Positions 1-8,702 of a stretch of 64,000 nt of DNA are shown in pieces. Each line of letters starts with the position of its first letter. Position 1 is the stretch's first letter. The stretch comes from Nakamurella sp040546275 (GTDB lineage Bacteria; Actinomycetota; Actinomycetes; Mycobacteriales; Nakamurellaceae): NCBI RefSeq assembly GCF_040546275.1, contig NZ_JBEPNO010000003.1:1-64000 (forward strand), written 5' to 3'. Under the pieces are notes generated by a model. That model had not been told where the DNA came from. It saw nothing but the letters and a program-made list of their open reading frames with translations, and made no database searches. The position numbers were made by a program, and so were the translations under genes.

Positions 1-110
1 GCCCGCGCGGGGGGGGCCGGTGGGGTTGGGGGGTGCCCCCCCCCCGGGGGGGGGGGGGGGGGGGGGTTTCCCCCCCCCCCCCCCCCCCCCGTCCGGGGTG
101 GCGGCGGCGT
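1..110. other. G/C homopolymer tract, probable contig-end artefact
   Basis: The first ~110 bases are almost only runs of G or C, including a G run of about 20 and a C run of about 20, unlike any other part of the window. No credible gene lies here. The likeliest explanation is low-quality sequence or misassembly at a contig end. The stretch from about 111 to 193 looks normal and carries the ribosome binding site of serC. Confidence 0.7.
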
Positions 111-193
111 TGTCGGGGCCAATGGAACACTGTGTGCCGCACCACCCAGTTCGCACCGAACCATCACGCTCGTAACGAGGAGAGCCTCCTGTC

Positions 194-1321
194 ATGGCCG
201 ATCCGACCACCCTGGTACTGCCCGAGAACATGAAACCCTCCGACGGCCGCTTCGGCTGCGGTCCGTCGAAGGTGCGCCCGGAGGCGCTGGCCGCCCTCGC
301 CGCCTCCGGCGCGAGCGTGATGGGGACCTCGCACCGCCAGCCGGCGGTCAAGTCGCTCGTGCACCGGGTCCGCGCCGGTCTGGGCACTCTCTTCGCCCTG
401 CCAGACGGGTACGAGGTCATCCTCGGCAACGGCGGGACGACCGCCTTCTGGGACGCGGCTGCTCTCGGCCTGGTCCGTGACCGCTCCCAGCACCTGACGT
501 TCGGCGAGTTCTCGTCCAAGTTCGCAGCCGTCACCGAGGCCGCCCCGTTCCTGGGTGATCCGACGGTGATCAAGGCCGAGGTCGGCGATGCACCGGTGGC
601 GACAGCCGAGGCCGGCGTCGACGTCTACGCCTGGGCGCACAACGAGACCTCGACCGGAGTGGCAGTGCCCGTCGTCCGGCCTGCAGGCGCCACCGCCGAC
701 CAGTTGGTACTCGTCGACGCGACATCCGGAGCCGGCGGCCTCCCGGTCGACATCGGCCAGAGTGACGTCTACTACTTCGCACCCCAGAAGGTGTTCGCCT
801 CCGACGGCGGTCTCTGGATAGCGCTGGCCTCCCCGGCCGCGCTGCAGCGGATCGGCGAGATCGCCGCCACCGATCGCTGGATCCCGGAGTTCCTGTCGAT
901 CGCCACCGCCCTGGACAACTCGACCAAGGACCAGACGCTGAACACCCCGGCGGTGGCGACCCTGTTCCTGCTGGCCGACCAGATCGAGTGGATCAACGGC
1001 CAGGGCGGCCTGGACTGGGCTACCGGGCGTACCGCGGATTCGTCGTCCCGTCTCTACGAATGGGCTGAGAAGTCCTCCTTCGCCACGCCTTTCGTCGTCC
1101 GGCCCGAACTGCGCTCGCAGGTCGTGGGCACCATCGACTTCGATGAGTCCGTCGATGCTGTCGTCGTCGCGAAGACGTTGCGCGCCAACGGCATCGTCGA
1201 CACCGAGCCCTACCGGAAGCTGGGGCGAAACCAGCTCCGGGTCGGCATGTTCCCGGCCATCGAACCGGATGACGTCTCGGCGCTCACCGCCTGCATCGAC
1301 CACATCGTCGGGCAGCTCTGA
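194..1321 (+). CDS. serC: Phosphoserine aminotransferase SerC
   Basis: Pyridoxal-phosphate enzyme of the phosphorylated serine pathway, converting 3-phosphohydroxypyruvate and glutamate to phosphoserine and 2-oxoglutarate in the cytoplasm. The 375-residue protein matches the usual length of the actinobacterial SerC type. Visible landmarks are the N-terminal RFGCGPSKV stretch, the MGTSHRQ motif, the GNGGTT phosphate-binding loop, the HNETSTG segment, and FAPQKVFASDGG with the Schiff-base lysine at about residue 199. The ATG at 194 has a GAGGAG ribosome binding site at 177-182. It stands beside sepH, as in mycobacteria (Rv0884c-Rv0883c), although here both are read in the same direction with a strong hairpin between them. 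Confidence 0.95.
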   Translation: MADPTTLVLPENMKPSDGRFGCGPSKVRPEALAALAASGASVMGTSHRQPAVKSLVHRVRAGLGTLFALPDGYEVILGNGGTTAFWDAAALGLVRDRSQHLTFGEFSSKFAAVTEAAPFLGDPTVIKAEVGDAPVATAEAGVDVYAWAHNETSTGVAVPVVRPAGATADQLVLVDATSGAGGLPVDIGQSDVYYFAPQKVFASDGGLWIALASPAALQRIGEIAATDRWIPEFLSIATALDNSTKDQTLNTPAVATLFLLADQIEWINGQGGLDWATGRTADSSSRLYEWAEKSSFATPFVVRPELRSQVVGTIDFDESVDAVVVAKTLRANGIVDTEPYRKLGRNQLRVGMFPAIEPDDVSALTACIDHIVGQL

Positions 1322-1332
1322 ATCCCTGACCG

Positions 1333-1388
1333 TTATCCCGGCCTGCGGTGCGGCGCGCCTGGGCGTGCTGCACCGCAGGCCGGGATAA
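1333..1388. terminator. 19-bp perfect hairpin between serC and sepH
   Basis: TTATCCCGGCCTGCGGTGC at 1333-1351 is exactly complementary to 1370-1388, with an 18-nt loop. It begins 11 nt after the serC stop codon, so it is placed to terminate serC. No T-run follows, which is usual for actinobacterial terminators. The perfect arms ending in TTATCC/GGATAA could also mark a small dispersed palindrome. Confidence 0.65.
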
Positions 1389-1440
1389 ATTCACGTCCGG
1401 AGAGCTGCGGAAATCTTCCGCGGTGCGGGAGGAGTACGCC

Positions 1441-2688
1441 ATGCGCGCGTTACGGGTTCTGGGTCTGACGCAGACTCCGGAGAACGGCGACGGCAAGTTC
1501 CTGGTCTGCGAGGATCCCTCGACGGGTGAGCAGTTCTCGGTGCCGTGCGACGACCGCCTGCGGGCCGGCGCCCGCGGAGACCTGAGCCGCTTCGGCCAGC
1601 TCGAGATCGAGATGGAATCGCAGTTGCGACCCCGGGAGATCCAGGCCCGCATCCGCTCCGGAGCCACGGTCGAACAGGTTGCCTCGCTGGCCGGCACCAC
1701 CACCGCGCGGGTCGAACGCTTCGCCTATCCGGTGCTCCTCGAGCGGGCCAGCATCGTCGAGCGCGCGATCAAGGCGCGCCCGTCGATCGACGGCATCACT
1801 GCCGGATCCTCGGTCGCCGAGACCGTCGCCGCCACCCTGGCGGCCAGAGGTCATGACGGCGATGTGAGCTGGGACGCTTTCAAGGACGACGACGGCTGGG
1901 TCCTCTGCCTCCGCTGGAACGCGGGCCGTTCGGACAACCAGGCGCAGTGGCTCTTCCACCCGGGCCCCGATGGCGGCACCCTCAGTGCGCGCGACGAGGC
2001 CGCCGCGGAGATCGTCGATCCGGCCCTGCGCATTCTCCGACCGTTGCGGCCGGTCCGCCAGAGCGTCGTCTCCTCGGCGCTGCTGGATCCGACCGTTCCC
2101 ACCGACGCCCCGCCGTCGGACGGCCGAGCCTTCGACTCTCGATCCGCGGAGAAGAACACGTCGGAGCGCCCGGCTGACGCCCGTGCCACCCGTGGTGGCC
2201 CCTCTTCCGCACCGTCGGAAGCAGCGTCACGGTCGGCCCACCCGGCCGGCGGCAAGCTGAGCGCGCCGGGCACCAGGCCGCAGGGCGGTTCGGACCGCCC
2301 AGGACAGCGGGGGTCGCGCTTCGGTCAGCAACTGCAGCCGCAGAACCGCGCCGGCGCCACGGGCGGTGCCGCCACGGCCATGGCCATCGATCCGGACCAG
2401 GACATCGACGCCGTCGAGCGGATCGTCGAGGACACCATCACCGACGAACGGGCCGGCGTCAATCCGATCATCGCCGACGCCACGGTCGCCAGGACGGGTA
2501 CGGAATCGGCCGCGCCCGCCGGCCCGTCCAAGCCCGCGGCCGCTACCCCTTCGAAGTCGTCCACCGCATCGCCGGCGGCGACCACGGCGGCCAAGCCGGA
2601 GGCCCCCAAGCCGGCCAGGCGCGGCCAACGGCCATCCATGCCGTCCTGGGAAGACGTGCTGCTCGGGACCAGGTCCAACGGCCGCTGA
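1441..2688 (+). CDS. sepH: Septation protein SepH (DUF3071)
   Basis: A 415-residue SepH homologue. SepH is an actinobacterial cell-division protein that binds FtsZ and stimulates its assembly. The N-terminal DUF3071 part (about 1-165) is well conserved, with MRALRVLGL at the start, the DRLRAGARGDLSRFGQLEIE segment, the helix-turn-helix-like RPREIQARIRSGATVEQVA, and AYPVLLERA. The rest is low-complexity, rich in Ala, Pro, Ser and Thr, and ends with a basic PARRGQRPSMPSWEDVLLG tail, as in other SepH proteins. I chose ATG 1441, which begins with the conserved MRAL, over upstream in-frame codons because the family starts there and the added residues look like translated spacer; GGAGGAG lies at about 1428-1434. 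Confidence 0.9.
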   Translation: MRALRVLGLTQTPENGDGKFLVCEDPSTGEQFSVPCDDRLRAGARGDLSRFGQLEIEMESQLRPREIQARIRSGATVEQVASLAGTTTARVERFAYPVLLERASIVERAIKARPSIDGITAGSSVAETVAATLAARGHDGDVSWDAFKDDDGWVLCLRWNAGRSDNQAQWLFHPGPDGGTLSARDEAAAEIVDPALRILRPLRPVRQSVVSSALLDPTVPTDAPPSDGRAFDSRSAEKNTSERPADARATRGGPSSAPSEAASRSAHPAGGKLSAPGTRPQGGSDRPGQRGSRFGQQLQPQNRAGATGGAATAMAIDPDQDIDAVERIVEDTITDERAGVNPIIADATVARTGTESAAPAGPSKPAAATPSKSSTASPAATTAAKPEAPKPARRGQRPSMPSWEDVLLGTRSNGR

Positions 2689-2763
2689 CCGGTCGGGTCG
2701 ACACGACACTCCGAAATGCGGCAGCGGCCCAGCCTGGTCGAGCCGGCGCGAGCGCTGATGTCG

Positions 2764-2814
2764 AACAGTGGGAGCCTGCAAAACAGTGGGAGCCAGGAGT
2801 TAAACAGTTGGAGC
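2764..2814 (+). promoter_or_regulatory. Three direct repeats upstream of the ABC exporter operon
   Basis: AACAGTGGGAGC occurs at 2764-2775 and 2782-2793, and AACAGTTGGAGC at 2803-2814. The third copy overlaps a candidate -35 (TTGGAG, 2808-2813), which lies 19 bp before a TAGCCT -10 at 2833-2838 and close to the ATG at 2848. This is the layout of regulator sites stacked on a promoter. The regulator is unknown; the MarR gene at 8268-8702 is one candidate. Confidence 0.4.
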
Positions 2815-2847
2815 ACTGTCGGTGCCTCGACGTAGCCTTGGCCGGTC

Positions 2848-4740
2848 ATGTCGAACATCCCCCCTGCCCCCGACCAGAGCGTCGAATCATCCACCCGCGA
2901 ACCCTCGTCCGCGCCCGAACAGGTGGGGCACCGTTCCGCCGGATCGGCCCAGACCCCCACTGTCGCGTCGTTGCGGCGATTGTTGCCCTACGCCCGGCCG
3001 GCGTTGCCCTCGTTGGCCGCATCGACGGTGGTGGCGATCGTCGCCACCCTCTGCGGTCTGTCGTTCCCGCTGGTCATCGCCTGGATCATCGACGGCCCGA
3101 TCGCCCGTCGCAACCTGTCCCAACTCTGGGGCCCTGCCCTGCTCCTGGTCGTGCTCGGCGTCACGGAGGCGGCTCTGTTCTGGCTTCGCCGGGTGCTGGC
3201 CACACGGCCCACCATGCGCGTCGAGGCCACCATGCGCGCGGATCTGTACGAGCGTCTGCAGCGTCTGCCGGTCAGCTTCCACGATCGGTGGCCGGCCGGG
3301 CAGCTGATGTCCCGCGCCGTATCCGACCTCTCGACCATCCGCCGCTTCCTGGTGTTCGGAGTGGTGTTCCTGGTGGTCAACCTGGTGACGTTCATCGTCG
3401 GGGTGGGCATTCTGCTGTTTCTGTCGGTCAAGCTCGGGCTCATCGTCGCTGCGCTGGCGATCCCGCTGGTCCTGCTGTCCTTCCAGTACGAATCGCGGTA
3501 CCAGATCCTGGCCAGGCGCTCCCAGGACCAGGTCGGCGACCTGGCCACGGTCGTCGAGGAGTCGGTGCTCGGCGTCCGCATCCTCAAGGCGTTCGGGCGC
3601 AGCGCGCATCTGGGCCGGACCTTCCGCACCCAGGCCGGTGAGCTGCGGGACACCGAGATGTCCAAGGCGAAGGTGGTGTCGGTGCTCTGGGCGGTGATCA
3701 TCGCCCTGCCCGAGATCGCGCTGGGTGTCGCGCTGATCCTGGGGATTCGCGACGTGGCGGCGGGAAGTCTGTCGGCAGGTGCACTCGTCGCCTTCTTCGG
3801 GACGGCCATGGGTCTGCGGTGGCCGATCGATTCGATCGGCTGGCTGCTGGCCATCGCCAACGACACCGCCGCCGCCAGCGAGCGCTACTTCGAGGTGATG
3901 GACTCGCCGTTGACGGTCGTCTCCCCGGACAGCCCGACGGCCGCAGCCCCGTCACGGGGCCATCTGGTGATGTCGGACGTGCGGTTCGCCTTCGCCGATG
4001 CCCGTCCTCGTCTCGGGCGCCCGGCGGAGTTGCTCCGCGGGATCGATCTGGAGTTGCAGCCCGGCGAGACGGTGGCCGTGGTCGGCGCGACCGGCAGCGG
4101 CAAGACCACGCTCACCTCGCTGATCAACCGGTTGTACGACGTGACGGGTGGGTCCATCCGGCTCGACGGTGTCGACATCAGAGAGCTCGACCTGGCGACG
4201 CTGCGGGAGAGCGTGTCCGTGGCGTTCGAGGAACCCACGCTGTTCTCCGCCTCGGTGCGGGAGAACGTGCTGCTGGGCAGTCCGGACGGCTCTGACGAGG
4301 ACGTCCGGGCCGCACTCGACGTCGCGCAGGCGGACTTCGTGGACGACCTGCCCTGGGGTCTGGACACCAGGATCGGCGAACAGGGCCTTTCCCTGTCCGG
4401 TGGTCAACGACAGCGGCTGGCCCTGGCCAGAGCCGTCGTCGGCCGTCCGGCCGTCCTGGTGATGGACGACCCGCTGTCGGCACTGGACATCCATACCGAG
4501 GCCCAGGTCGAACGGGCCCTGCGCTCGGTGCTCAGCAGCACCACCGCGCTGCTGGTCGCCCATCGTGCCTCGACGGTGATGCTCGCCGATCGGGTCGCGT
4601 TGCTCGAAGACGGCCGGATCACCGCGACCGGCACCCACTCCGAGCTGATGGCCACGGTCCCGGCGTACCGGGATCTGCTGGCCAGCCGCGAGGACCAGGT
4701 GGCCGGCGTCCGACGACTGGAAGACGGGGTTCACGCATGA
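2848..4740 (+). CDS. ABC exporter half, degenerate catalytic site
   Basis: A 630-residue fused permease-ATPase of the type I exporter fold (multidrug, lipid or peptide export). About six membrane segments span residues 50-330. The nucleotide-binding domain follows, with Walker A GATGSGKT at 413-420, signature LSGGQ at 516-520 and Walker B VMDDPLSALD at about 539-548. Asp541 sits where the catalytic glutamate normally is, so this half is expected to carry the degenerate site of a heterodimer, as known for TM287/288-type exporters. Its stop overlaps the start of the next gene (ATGA, 4737-4740), supporting co-translation of the two halves. The substrate cannot be read from sequence. Confidence 0.92.
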   Translation: MSNIPPAPDQSVESSTREPSSAPEQVGHRSAGSAQTPTVASLRRLLPYARPALPSLAASTVVAIVATLCGLSFPLVIAWIIDGPIARRNLSQLWGPALLLVVLGVTEAALFWLRRVLATRPTMRVEATMRADLYERLQRLPVSFHDRWPAGQLMSRAVSDLSTIRRFLVFGVVFLVVNLVTFIVGVGILLFLSVKLGLIVAALAIPLVLLSFQYESRYQILARRSQDQVGDLATVVEESVLGVRILKAFGRSAHLGRTFRTQAGELRDTEMSKAKVVSVLWAVIIALPEIALGVALILGIRDVAAGSLSAGALVAFFGTAMGLRWPIDSIGWLLAIANDTAAASERYFEVMDSPLTVVSPDSPTAAAPSRGHLVMSDVRFAFADARPRLGRPAELLRGIDLELQPGETVAVVGATGSGKTTLTSLINRLYDVTGGSIRLDGVDIRELDLATLRESVSVAFEEPTLFSASVRENVLLGSPDGSDEDVRAALDVAQADFVDDLPWGLDTRIGEQGLSLSGGQRQRLALARAVVGRPAVLVMDDPLSALDIHTEAQVERALRSVLSSTTALLVAHRASTVMLADRVALLEDGRITATGTHSELMATVPAYRDLLASREDQVAGVRRLEDGVHA

Positions 4741-6581
4741 CGGCCGTTCCGAACGCCCCCGACACCCATTCCGACGACTCGTGGCGCGGCGTCGCCGCCG
4801 AGGACAACAACGACATCTCCGACGCCGTCGGCATCAAGCTGCAGGACCGGTCACGCCGGCTGCTGCGGTCGCTGGTGCGTCCGCACCGGCGTCTCGTCGC
4901 ACTCGCCACCGTCGTGGTGATCGTCAGCGAACTCGCGTTCCTGGTCGGGCCGCTGATCGTCGCCTACGGCATCGATTCGGCTGTGCCGGCACTGACCAGG
5001 GGGGACGGCGGACCGCTGACGTTCACCGCGATCGGCTACCTCGGGGCCGGGGTGCTGAACGCGCTGTCCAAGGCGGTGTTCGTCCGGCTGTCCGCCCGGA
5101 TCTCGCAGGCGGTGATGCTCGACCTCCGTGGCCGGGTCTTCGATCACTCGCAGGCGCTGAGCCTCTCGTTCCACGAGAAGTACACGTCCGGTCGGGTGAT
5201 CGCCCGGATGACGAGCGATCTGGACACCCTCTCCGACCTCACCGAGCAGGGACTGGACGGACTGGTCTCCGGAGTGCTGTCGGTCTTCGCCATCAGCGTC
5301 GCGCTGCTGTTCCTGGATCTTCCGCTCGGCCTGATCGCACTGATCGCCTTCCTGCCGATCATGTTGCTCACCAGGTGGTTCCAGGGCACCTCGCGCACCA
5401 TCTACCGGCGAACGCGGACGGCCATCGCGTCGTTGATCGTGCAGTTCACCGAGACCATGAACGGTCTGCGCGCCGTCCTGACCTTCCGTCGCGAGGCCCG
5501 GAACGAGGCGATCTTCGCCCAGTTCAACGCCGAGAACGCCCAGGCCAACGGCGACGGGATGATGGCGCTGGCGAAATACACGCCGGCCGTTCGCATGGTC
5601 GGCAACCTGACCCTCACCGCGGTGATGATCGTCGGTGCTGTCCAGGTGATCAACGGCGGACTGGCGATCGGGGTACTGGCCGCTTTCCTGCTCTACGTGC
5701 GCCGGATGTACGACCCGTTGGACGAGTTGGCGATGTTCTACAACTCCTACCAGTCCGCTGCCGCAGCTCTGGAGAAGCTCTCCGGGCTGCTGGAAGAGGT
5801 GCCGTCGGTCCCCGAACCCACCGACCCGATCCCGCTTCCGCACGTCGTCGGCCGGGTCACCTTCGAGAGCGTCCAGTTCTCGTACAACCGCCAGGTCGAG
5901 GTGCTGCCCACCTTCGACCTCGACATGCCGGCGGGCCAGACCCTGGCCGTGGTGGGGGCGACAGGCGCCGGAAAGTCGACACTGGCGAAGCTGCTGGCGC
6001 GGTTCTACGACCCGACGGTCGGCCGCGTACTGCTGGACCAGGTAGACATCTCGAGGCTGTCGACCGCTGATCTGCGGCGCGGTGTGGTGATGGTGACCCA
6101 GGAGTCGTTCCTGTTCTCCGGGTCGGTGGCCGACAACATCGCCCTGGGAAATCCGGCCGCGACCAGGGCAGAGGTCGAGGCAGCCGCCGATGCCATCGGG
6201 GCCGGCACCTTCATCCGCTCTCTGCCCGAAGGCTTCGACACGGACGTCCGCAAGCGCGGTGGTCGGCTTTCGGCCGGCCAGCGGCAGCTGGTCGGCTTTG
6301 CCAGAGCCTTCCTGGCCGACCCCGCGGTGCTGATCCTGGACGAAGCGACCGCCTCTCTCGACATCCCCTCGGAACGGGCGGTGCAGGCTGCGCTGCGGAC
6401 GGTGCTGCACAACCGGACGGCGGTGATCATCGCGCATCGGCTGTCAACGGTGGCCATCGCGGACCGGGTGCTGGTGATGGATCACGGCCGGATCCTCGAG
6501 GATGGCGCCCCGGCCGAGCTGATCAGCGGGGGCGGCCGATTCGCCGGCCTGCACTCGGCCTGGCAGGAGTCGCTCGTCTGA
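4737..6581 (+). CDS. ABC exporter half, catalytically competent
   Basis: A 614-residue partner of the preceding exporter half. The membrane domain (about 40-330) contains the exporter pattern LSFHEKYTSGRVIARMTSD. The ATPase domain has Walker A GATGAGKS at 407-414, a signature changed from LSGGQ to LSAGQ at 511-515, and Walker B LILDEATASLD with the catalytic Glu536 intact. Consensus Glu here combined with Asp in the partner, and the variant signature here combined with a canonical one in the partner, predict one consensus and one degenerate ATP site. It overlaps the upstream gene by 4 bp. A GTCAG-rich terminator region follows directly. Confidence 0.92.
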   Translation: MTAVPNAPDTHSDDSWRGVAAEDNNDISDAVGIKLQDRSRRLLRSLVRPHRRLVALATVVVIVSELAFLVGPLIVAYGIDSAVPALTRGDGGPLTFTAIGYLGAGVLNALSKAVFVRLSARISQAVMLDLRGRVFDHSQALSLSFHEKYTSGRVIARMTSDLDTLSDLTEQGLDGLVSGVLSVFAISVALLFLDLPLGLIALIAFLPIMLLTRWFQGTSRTIYRRTRTAIASLIVQFTETMNGLRAVLTFRREARNEAIFAQFNAENAQANGDGMMALAKYTPAVRMVGNLTLTAVMIVGAVQVINGGLAIGVLAAFLLYVRRMYDPLDELAMFYNSYQSAAAALEKLSGLLEEVPSVPEPTDPIPLPHVVGRVTFESVQFSYNRQVEVLPTFDLDMPAGQTLAVVGATGAGKSTLAKLLARFYDPTVGRVLLDQVDISRLSTADLRRGVVMVTQESFLFSGSVADNIALGNPAATRAEVEAAADAIGAGTFIRSLPEGFDTDVRKRGGRLSAGQRQLVGFARAFLADPAVLILDEATASLDIPSERAVQAALRTVLHNRTAVIIAHRLSTVAIADRVLVMDHGRILEDGAPAELISGGGRFAGLHSAWQESLV

Positions 6582-6586
6582 GCCGG

Positions 6587-6669
6587 CCTGACCTGACGGG
6601 CCAGACAGGCCCGTCAGACAGGCCCGTCAGGTCAGGTCAGTCAGGTCAGGTCAGGCCCGTCAGGTCAGG
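6587..6669. terminator. Bidirectional terminator with two alternative 3' arms
   Basis: CCTGACCTGACGGGCC at 6587-6602 is perfectly complementary to GGCCCGTCAGGTCAGG, which occurs twice, at 6621-6636 and 6654-6669. The 5' arm can therefore form either of two 16-bp stems. The region between is filled with GTCAG units. It lies between convergent genes, and the second 3' arm overlaps the stop codon of the minus-strand gene ending at 6660. Confidence 0.65.
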
Positions 6670-7250
6670 AAGATCAGCACCGAGAGCCAGGCGACAAGAA
6701 CACCCAGTACCGCTCCGCCCGAGATCCACCGCAGCACCGGCAGTCCTCGGGACAGCCACAGCGCCGGCCCCAGCCCACCGGCCACGACGATGTTGATCCC
6801 GATGGCCAGGATCGGGTGGTCGGACAAGCCCGACGACAGGACGTACACGGCGCTGGCCACCAGGAACAGGGCGAATCCGGCCAGCGCCAGACCCGGCCCC
6901 CACGGCACCGGCTCGCCGCCCTCGCGCCACTCCTCCACCCATGCCCAGTCGCGGGCGTCCAGGTCGAAGTTCTCGTTGTTCAGGTCGGTGAGTTCGCCGT
7001 CCGGACCCTCGACACCCGCGCGATCAACACCCGTGCGCTCGACACCAACGCCCTCAGCACCCGGGCGATCAACACCCGCACCCTCCAGCCCCGGACCATC
7101 GACGACATCGGTGGTCATACCACCCGTTGATCGTTCCGATGCGGCGGGCCCCCCGGCAGACGCCGAGAGCTTGTCAGAAGACACGGCCGCGCTGGAAGTC
7201 GTCGCGGTGCGTTCCGGGATCTGCCCGGAATCGCCCGGAATCTCCGTCAT
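6660..7250 (-). CDS. Small integral membrane protein with acidic repetitive N-terminus
   Basis: A 196-residue protein. Residues 1-100 are hydrophilic and acidic and include a five-residue periodic stretch (GVDRP, GVERT, GVDRA types) encoded by a 15-bp repeat around 7010-7090. A more ordered DARDWAWVEEWREGGEPVPWGPG segment follows, then three membrane helices to the C-terminus. No enzymatic motif is present. Its place between sepH and the spoU-marR pair is the same as that of the mycobacterial transmembrane protein Rv0882, so it is probably the counterpart. The stop lies inside the GTCAG repeat of the terminator. The start at 7250 is uncertain because the N-terminus is low-complexity. Confidence 0.75.
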   Translation of the reverse strand: MTEIPGDSGQIPERTATTSSAAVSSDKLSASAGGPAASERSTGGMTTDVVDGPGLEGAGVDRPGAEGVGVERTGVDRAGVEGPDGELTDLNNENFDLDARDWAWVEEWREGGEPVPWGPGLALAGFALFLVASAVYVLSSGLSDHPILAIGINIVVAGGLGPALWLSRGLPVLRWISGGAVLGVLVAWLSVLIFLT

Positions 7251-7333
7251 CGGGCGCCGGCCCGACGACGGCCGATCACCGATGAGGGCAGGGCCGCAGG
7301 AACGTGCATGGGATCAGTGTGCCGTACGAGCGG

Positions 7334-8143
7334 TCACCGGTCGGCGGCAATCTCGGCGAAGGCAATGGCACCGGCGGTCGCCACGTTCAGGGAATCGACG
7401 CCGTTGGCCATCGGGATTCGCACGTGCAGGTCAGCGGCATCCAGCGCCATCTCCGTCAGACCAGGCCCTTCAGATCCGAGCAGGAGCGCAACCCGGCGCC
7501 CCGACAGCCCGGCGCTCCTCAGCGTGATCGCACCGGGTCGTGGAGTCAACCCGACCACGGTGAAACCGTTCGCGCGCAACATGTCTGCCGGTTCCGGCCA
7601 ATCCCCTGACACCGATGCGAACGGCACGAAGAGCACGGTCCCCATCGACACCCGGACGCTTCGTCGGTACAGCGGATCTGCGCAGCCCTCACCGAGCAGG
7701 ACGGCTCCGATCCCGAGGGCAGCCGCGTTTCGAAAGACCGACCCGAGATTCTCGTGGTCGCCGACGCCCTCGAGCATCACCACCGACGACACCGATCCGA
7801 GCAGGTCCTGCGCCGGCGGGAACAACACGCGATCGGCGGTGGCCAGCCCGCCGCGGTTGAGATGGAACCCGACGACCTCGGCCATCAACTCCGCTGAAGC
7901 CACATAGGAGGGGGCATCGAGGCCGGCCAGGTCGGATTCGAGTTCCTGTAGTCGACGCTCCACGCCGAGGAGGGCACGGACGGGGTAGGCCGAGGCAAGC
8001 AGTCTGCGGACCACCACGGTGCCCTCGGCGACCACCAGTCCTCGGCCACCGGGCCGATCGGGCCGCCGGTCCGCTGTGGTCAGATCGCGGAAGTCATCGA
8101 GGCGCGGGTCGTCGGGATCGGTGATCTGGATCGGCGATGTCAC
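7334..8143 (-). CDS. SPOUT-family (TrmH/SpoU) RNA 2'-O-methyltransferase
   Basis: Predicted S-adenosylmethionine-dependent ribose methylase acting on rRNA or tRNA. The three SPOUT motifs are visible: NLGSVFRNAAALG, LLLGSEGPGL and IPMANGVDSLNVATAGAI near the C-terminus, preceded by an RNA-binding-like domain containing VVAEGTVVVRRLL. With the GTG at 8143 the protein is 269 residues, typical for the family. A GTG at 8248 would add 35 residues that look like translated spacer and lack a ribosome binding site. It is followed closely by the minus-strand membrane-protein gene and preceded by marR, as in the mycobacterial Rv0880-Rv0882 cluster. Target nucleotide unknown. Confidence 0.88.
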   Translation of the reverse strand: MTSPIQITDPDDPRLDDFRDLTTADRRPDRPGGRGLVVAEGTVVVRRLLASAYPVRALLGVERRLQELESDLAGLDAPSYVASAELMAEVVGFHLNRGGLATADRVLFPPAQDLLGSVSSVVMLEGVGDHENLGSVFRNAAALGIGAVLLGEGCADPLYRRSVRVSMGTVLFVPFASVSGDWPEPADMLRANGFTVVGLTPRPGAITLRSAGLSGRRVALLLGSEGPGLTEMALDAADLHVRIPMANGVDSLNVATAGAIAFAEIAADR

Positions 8144-8267
8144 GCCCGGATCCTGCCGCACGGCTGGACATCGATCCGGATCCGACCACGCGAACCTGCG
8201 CCGCCAACCTCCAGCTTGCGACACCGTCGGGACCGGAGACTCCCGCACCGGGTCGGCGCAATGAAAG

Positions 8268-8702
8268 TCAGCGGGTGGACAGATCGTTCAGGATCACGGC
8301 GGCGCGGTGCAGGATCTCGCGATCCTTGGAGGGCAGGTCTGCGAGTTGTCTGGCCAGCCACGCTTCCCTGGCCTCCACGTAGCTCTCCATACGAGTCACA
8401 CCTTCTTCGGTGATCTCCACCAACACCTGGCGTCCATCGGCCGGGTTGTCCTTCCGGACCACCACTCCCGCATTCTCGAGACCATCGACGACGCGCGTGA
8501 TCGACGGTGGCCGCACCTGTTCACGGATTGCGAGTTCCCCCGCGGTGATCGGGCCATCACGCCAGATGATGGCAAGCGCCGAGATCTGGGTGAGGGTGAG
8601 GTCGTGAGTCGGGTGTTGCTGACGCAGCCGCCGGGTGAGGCGGTGGATGGCCAGGCGCAATTCGTTGGCGAGGGGAGCTACGTCAGGCATGTGGGTAACC
8701 AT
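8268..8702 (-). CDS. MarR-family transcriptional regulator
   Basis: A 144-residue winged-helix dimer-type regulator. The core reads LTLTQISALAIIWRDGPITAGELAIREQVRPPSITRVVDGLENAGVVVRKDNPADGRQVLVEITEEG, which contains the DNA-recognition helix and the DxR wing motif (NPADGRQ) typical of MarR. Mycobacterial Rv0880 lies in the same position. The likely ATG is at 8702 (a second is at 8690); the AT-rich block just upstream (8701-8725, TACTATTAAG on the plus strand) is a plausible promoter and autoregulatory site. The ligand is unknown. Confidence 0.9.
   Translation of the reverse strand: MVTHMPDVAPLANELRLAIHRLTRRLRQQHPTHDLTLTQISALAIIWRDGPITAGELAIREQVRPPSITRVVDGLENAGVVVRKDNPADGRQVLVEITEEGVTRMESYVEAREAWLARQLADLPSKDREILHRAAVILNDLSTR

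Noticed and set aside
6816..7130. Plus-strand frame with a pentapeptide-repeat look (ALDTR/AINTR units)
   Set aside because: It is the antisense reading of a 15-bp periodic stretch inside the minus-strand membrane-protein gene and has no ribosome binding site or conserved context.
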